Part shown: positions 5,197 to 6,591 of the stretch, in pieces
How the letters are laid out: each line of letters starts with the position of its first letter
How positions within the stretch are numbered: the stretch's first letter is position 1
NCBI GenBank assembly: GCA_030039825.1
Contig: JASHUV010000070.1
Coordinates: forward strand, 1-6,591
DNA length: 6,591 bases
Reading direction: 5' to 3'
Source: Thermoplasmata archaeon
GTDB taxonomy: Archaea > Thermoplasmatota > Thermoplasmata > Lutacidiplasmatales > UBA184
Notes under the pieces: model-generated
What the model was told of the DNA's origin: nothing
The model's database searches: none
The model's input: the letters and a program-made list of their open reading frames with translations, nothing else
Translations under genes and position numbers: made by a program

Positions 5197-6114
5197 CTAC
5201 AAAAGGGCGACGAGGTCGAAGATGAGGTTGCCGGCGATGACGGCGAGGATCCCTCCGGCGAACAGGAGGACGAGGAAGGGGATCTGCGGGGAGACCCACG
5301 CGCGGTCGACATGCTCGGCGAGGAGCCGGTCGCGTTGGCGCTCCCTCAGCGCCCGATCCTCCTCGGTCGTCTCGGGTTCCTCCTCCGCCTCGGCATCGGT
5401 CGGGGCCGGTTCCTTGAGCCAGGCGAAGTGATCCGGGAGTTCGCTCACCGGGATCGAGTAGGTCGTGAACCCGCGGAGCCCCCGGAACTCCCCCCGGCGC
5501 GCGTTCCGGACCGCGAGGGCGATCGGTGCGGCGAGCGCCATCAGCGCTGCGTCCATCAGGAGCGTCAGCGGAAAGGGATAGAGCGCGAGGATCGTCCCGG
5601 CGGTCCCCGGAAGGGGGAGGACGGCGACCGTCAGCACCGGCACGATGACGGCGGTGGCGATGAGGGCCTTCGCGTCGGCCCCGCCGTAGAGGACCCGGAG
5701 CTCGAACAGGACCCGGGCGAGGACGATCCCCGCGAACCCCGCCGCGACCGCCGTCGGGATCCCGCCGGGTCCGACCCCCGCGCCGAACGCGGCCGCCGCG
5801 AGAAGGAGGCCGACGGCGAGGAACGCGCCGAGCTCGAGGAGGTCAGGGAGGCGTTCGTTCACCGGCTCGAGCGCGAGGTCCCAGGGGAACAGCTGTTCGA
5901 GCGCGAGCGCCCCGACGACGAGCCACAGGGCGACCGTCCGGAGCCCCTCGGGGGCGAGCGCGATCGCGCCGAGAGCGACGCCGAGCGTGGCCATCGCTTG
6001 CCAGAGGTGATCGGTGACCTCGCGCGCGCGCCAGTCGGCGATCGCCCCGATCCCCAGCCCGACCAGGAGGACCGCGACCTCGGCGTCGGTGAAGGGGCCC
6101 CCGGTGCCCAGCAC
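5197..6114 (-). CDS. A24 family prepilin/preflagellin peptidase (archaeal FlaK/PibD-like)
   Basis: A polytopic membrane aspartyl protease that would cut class III signal peptides from archaellins or pilins on the cytoplasmic side. With the GTG start at 6114 it has 305 residues. The first catalytic Asp is Asp27 in ADWRAREV, directly after helix 1; the second is Asp147 in GGADAK (144-149), matching the GxGD-type motif. About six further helices follow up to residue 200. GLRGFTTYSIPVSELP (212-227) resembles the cytoplasmic segment seen near the end of archaeal members. An acidic linker (236-265) and a final helix (276-303) make it longer than FlaK, at about 230 residues. A TTG at 6216 would add 34 Arg/Gly-rich residues; it is rejected because a TATA-like box at 6160-6167 lies inside that extension and GTG is the first usable start after it. 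The start remains the least certain part. Confidence 0.85.
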   Translation of the reverse strand: MLGTGGPFTDAEVAVLLVGLGIGAIADWRAREVTDHLWQAMATLGVALGAIALAPEGLRTVALWLVVGALALEQLFPWDLALEPVNERLPDLLELGAFLAVGLLLAAAAFGAGVGPGGIPTAVAAGFAGIVLARVLFELRVLYGGADAKALIATAVIVPVLTVAVLPLPGTAGTILALYPFPLTLLMDAALMALAAPIALAVRNARRGEFRGLRGFTTYSIPVSELPDHFAWLKEPAPTDAEAEEEPETTEEDRALRERQRDRLLAEHVDRAWVSPQIPFLVLLFAGGILAVIAGNLIFDLVALL

Positions 6115-6159
6115 GCGCTCGAACGCCCCCGCTCGACGAGCTCGTTGCGCGCTCCCCCC

Positions 6160-6167
6160 TGATAAGG
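6160..6167 (-). promoter_or_regulatory. TATA-like promoter box of the peptidase gene
   Basis: The minus strand reads CCTTATCA. It resembles the CTTATC box of the aquaporin gene. Transcription would start near 6137, giving a leader of about 22 nt before the GTG at 6114. This is the only gene of the window for which a short leader, not a leaderless start, is implied. Confidence 0.45.
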
Positions 6168-6192
6168 TCCCACCTCGACGGGGGCACGGCGA

Positions 6193-6206
6193 GCCTCCGC
6201 GAAGGC
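6193..6206 (-). other. Small hairpin just after the TnpB stop codon
   Basis: The minus strand reads GCCTTCGCGGAGGC, which folds into a five-pair stem (one G-U pair) with a CGCG loop, seven nt after the TGA of the TnpB gene. In IS200/IS605-type elements the right end and the 3' end of the guide RNA lie at this place, and hairpins are common there. It could equally be a weak transcription stop or chance in GC-rich sequence. Confidence 0.3.
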
Positions 6207-6217
6207 TTTGAATCAAA
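6207..6217. repeat. A/T-rich 11-nt inverted repeat at the TnpB stop codon
   Basis: TTTGAATCAAA is a perfect inverted repeat (five-base arms, one central base) that includes the TGA stop codon of the TnpB gene. It stands out as an A/T island. A link to the end of the mobile element is possible but unproven. Confidence 0.35.
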
Positions 6218-6591
6218 ACCTCGGGCGTTGTCGCGCCCGAGACTCTGACCCTCCCTGACCGTCCGGTCCGCCCGTGCCACCCGGAGCGACCCGGGGGTAG
6301 AGGAGCGTCATCCCATCATCAGCCAGGGCGTCGGGGTCCAGCACGAGACCCCCGAGCCCTGGCTTCGACGCTCCTTGGGAGAGCTCCACCAGGGCGGTTC
6401 GCCCGATGTTCAGTCCCGCGTTCACCTGACGGTCACACCGCCAGGAGCACGTCCGACAGACGAACACCGTTCCCACCCTTCTTCGGCGTTCCGAGATCGC
6501 GCCACATACCGGGCAGGAGCGGGAAGTGTAGGCGGGGTCGACCCAGACGATGGGCACGCCCCGCGCCTCCGCCTTGTAGCGGAGCTGTCGG
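6213..6591 (-). CDS. TnpB (IS200/IS605-type OrfB) C-terminal part, 5' end outside window
   Basis: 125 residues are visible and the frame stays open to the window edge; the GTG at 6557 is internal. TnpB proteins are RNA-guided RuvC nucleases of IS200/IS605 and IS607 elements and ancestors of Cas12. The segment RYKAEARGVPIVWVDPAYTS (visible residues 4-23) leads into a zinc ribbon with CPVCG (Cys26, Cys29) and CRTC (Cys45, Cys48), followed by CDRQVNAGLNI (52-62), the RuvC-III region. The usual form there is DRDVNAA.NI, so Gln55 sits where the last catalytic Asp is expected. A tail of about 60 residues, rich in Gly, Pro and Arg, follows. Guide RNA in this family comes from the 3' end of the gene and just beyond. 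No tnpA is in view. The RuvC-I and -II residues lie outside, so activity cannot be judged fully. Confidence 0.9.
   Translation of the reverse strand, partial: RQLRYKAEARGVPIVWVDPAYTSRSCPVCGAISERRRRVGTVFVCRTCSWRCDRQVNAGLNIGRTALVELSQGASKPGLGGLVLDPDALADDGMTLLYPRVAPGGTGGPDGQGGSESRARQRPRF

Noticed and set aside
5176..5197. GGCCGGCC-type palindrome after the peptidase stop as a terminator
   Set aside because: It is a short GC palindrome without a T-run on the coding strand, so there is no real support for termination.
5311..6162. Plus-strand frame of 283 residues opposite the peptidase
   Set aside because: It is almost entirely charged residues, glycine and proline; the peptidase on the other strand has both catalytic Asp motifs and membrane helices.
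6115..6216. Peptidase start at TTG 6216, which would overlap the TnpB stop as TTGA
   Set aside because: The added 34 residues are Arg/Gly-rich and unlike a membrane protein start, and a TATA-like box lies inside the extension. The overlap with TnpB, a mobile-element gene, is more likely chance.

Overview
The window is about 70% GC, densely coded and almost certainly archaeal. Several genes have a short A/T-rich TATA-like box about 25-30 nt before the start codon and no Shine-Dalgarno motif, which is the pattern of leaderless archaeal transcripts. The gene content agrees: a long FKBP-type prolyl isomerase, an archaeal-type A24 prepilin/preflagellin peptidase, a sulfocyanin-like cupredoxin and a stand-alone B12-binding mutase subunit. 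A high-GC member of the Thermoplasmatota is my best guess, but this is inference and not proven by any marker gene here.

Layout. Positions 1-548 (+) hold the C-terminal part of a membrane-anchored family 2 glycosyltransferase. An FKBP-type isomerase follows at 573-1397 (+). It converges on an aquaporin-family channel at 1426-2193 (-). A 191-bp divergent promoter region separates that from a membrane-anchored, sulfocyanin-like cupredoxin at 2385-2978 (+) and a previously easy-to-miss 46-residue membrane protein at 3032-3172 (+). From the other side comes a compact three-gene minus-strand operon: the B12-binding subunit of methylmalonyl-CoA mutase (4706-5122), the MeaB/ArgK-type G3E GTPase chaperone (3735-4709) and a membrane-anchored FAM173-like methyltransferase (3169-3738). 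Each junction in the operon is a 4-nt ATGA overlap. Its last gene meets the 46-residue gene head-on, with the two stop codons sharing one CTAG. Further right are an A24 peptidase (5197-6114, -) and the 3' end of a TnpB-type gene (6213-6591, -) that leaves the window.

How the genes relate. The B12-binding protein and MeaB belong to adenosylcobalamin-dependent conversion of methylmalonyl-CoA to succinyl-CoA: the first carries the cofactor, the second gates its loading and protects it. The large catalytic mutase subunit is not in the window. The translational coupling of a methyltransferase to this pair is the most unusual arrangement here. The glycosyltransferase, cupredoxin, aquaporin and peptidase all concern the envelope but have separate promoters and need not work together.

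Main points for a second look: the cupredoxin keeps the fold signature but has lost the copper-ligand cysteine; the coupled methyltransferase; the 46-residue membrane protein; and a TnpB with Gln where the RuvC-III Asp is expected. I found no CRISPR array, rRNA or tRNA, and no stretch over 300 bases without a gene.
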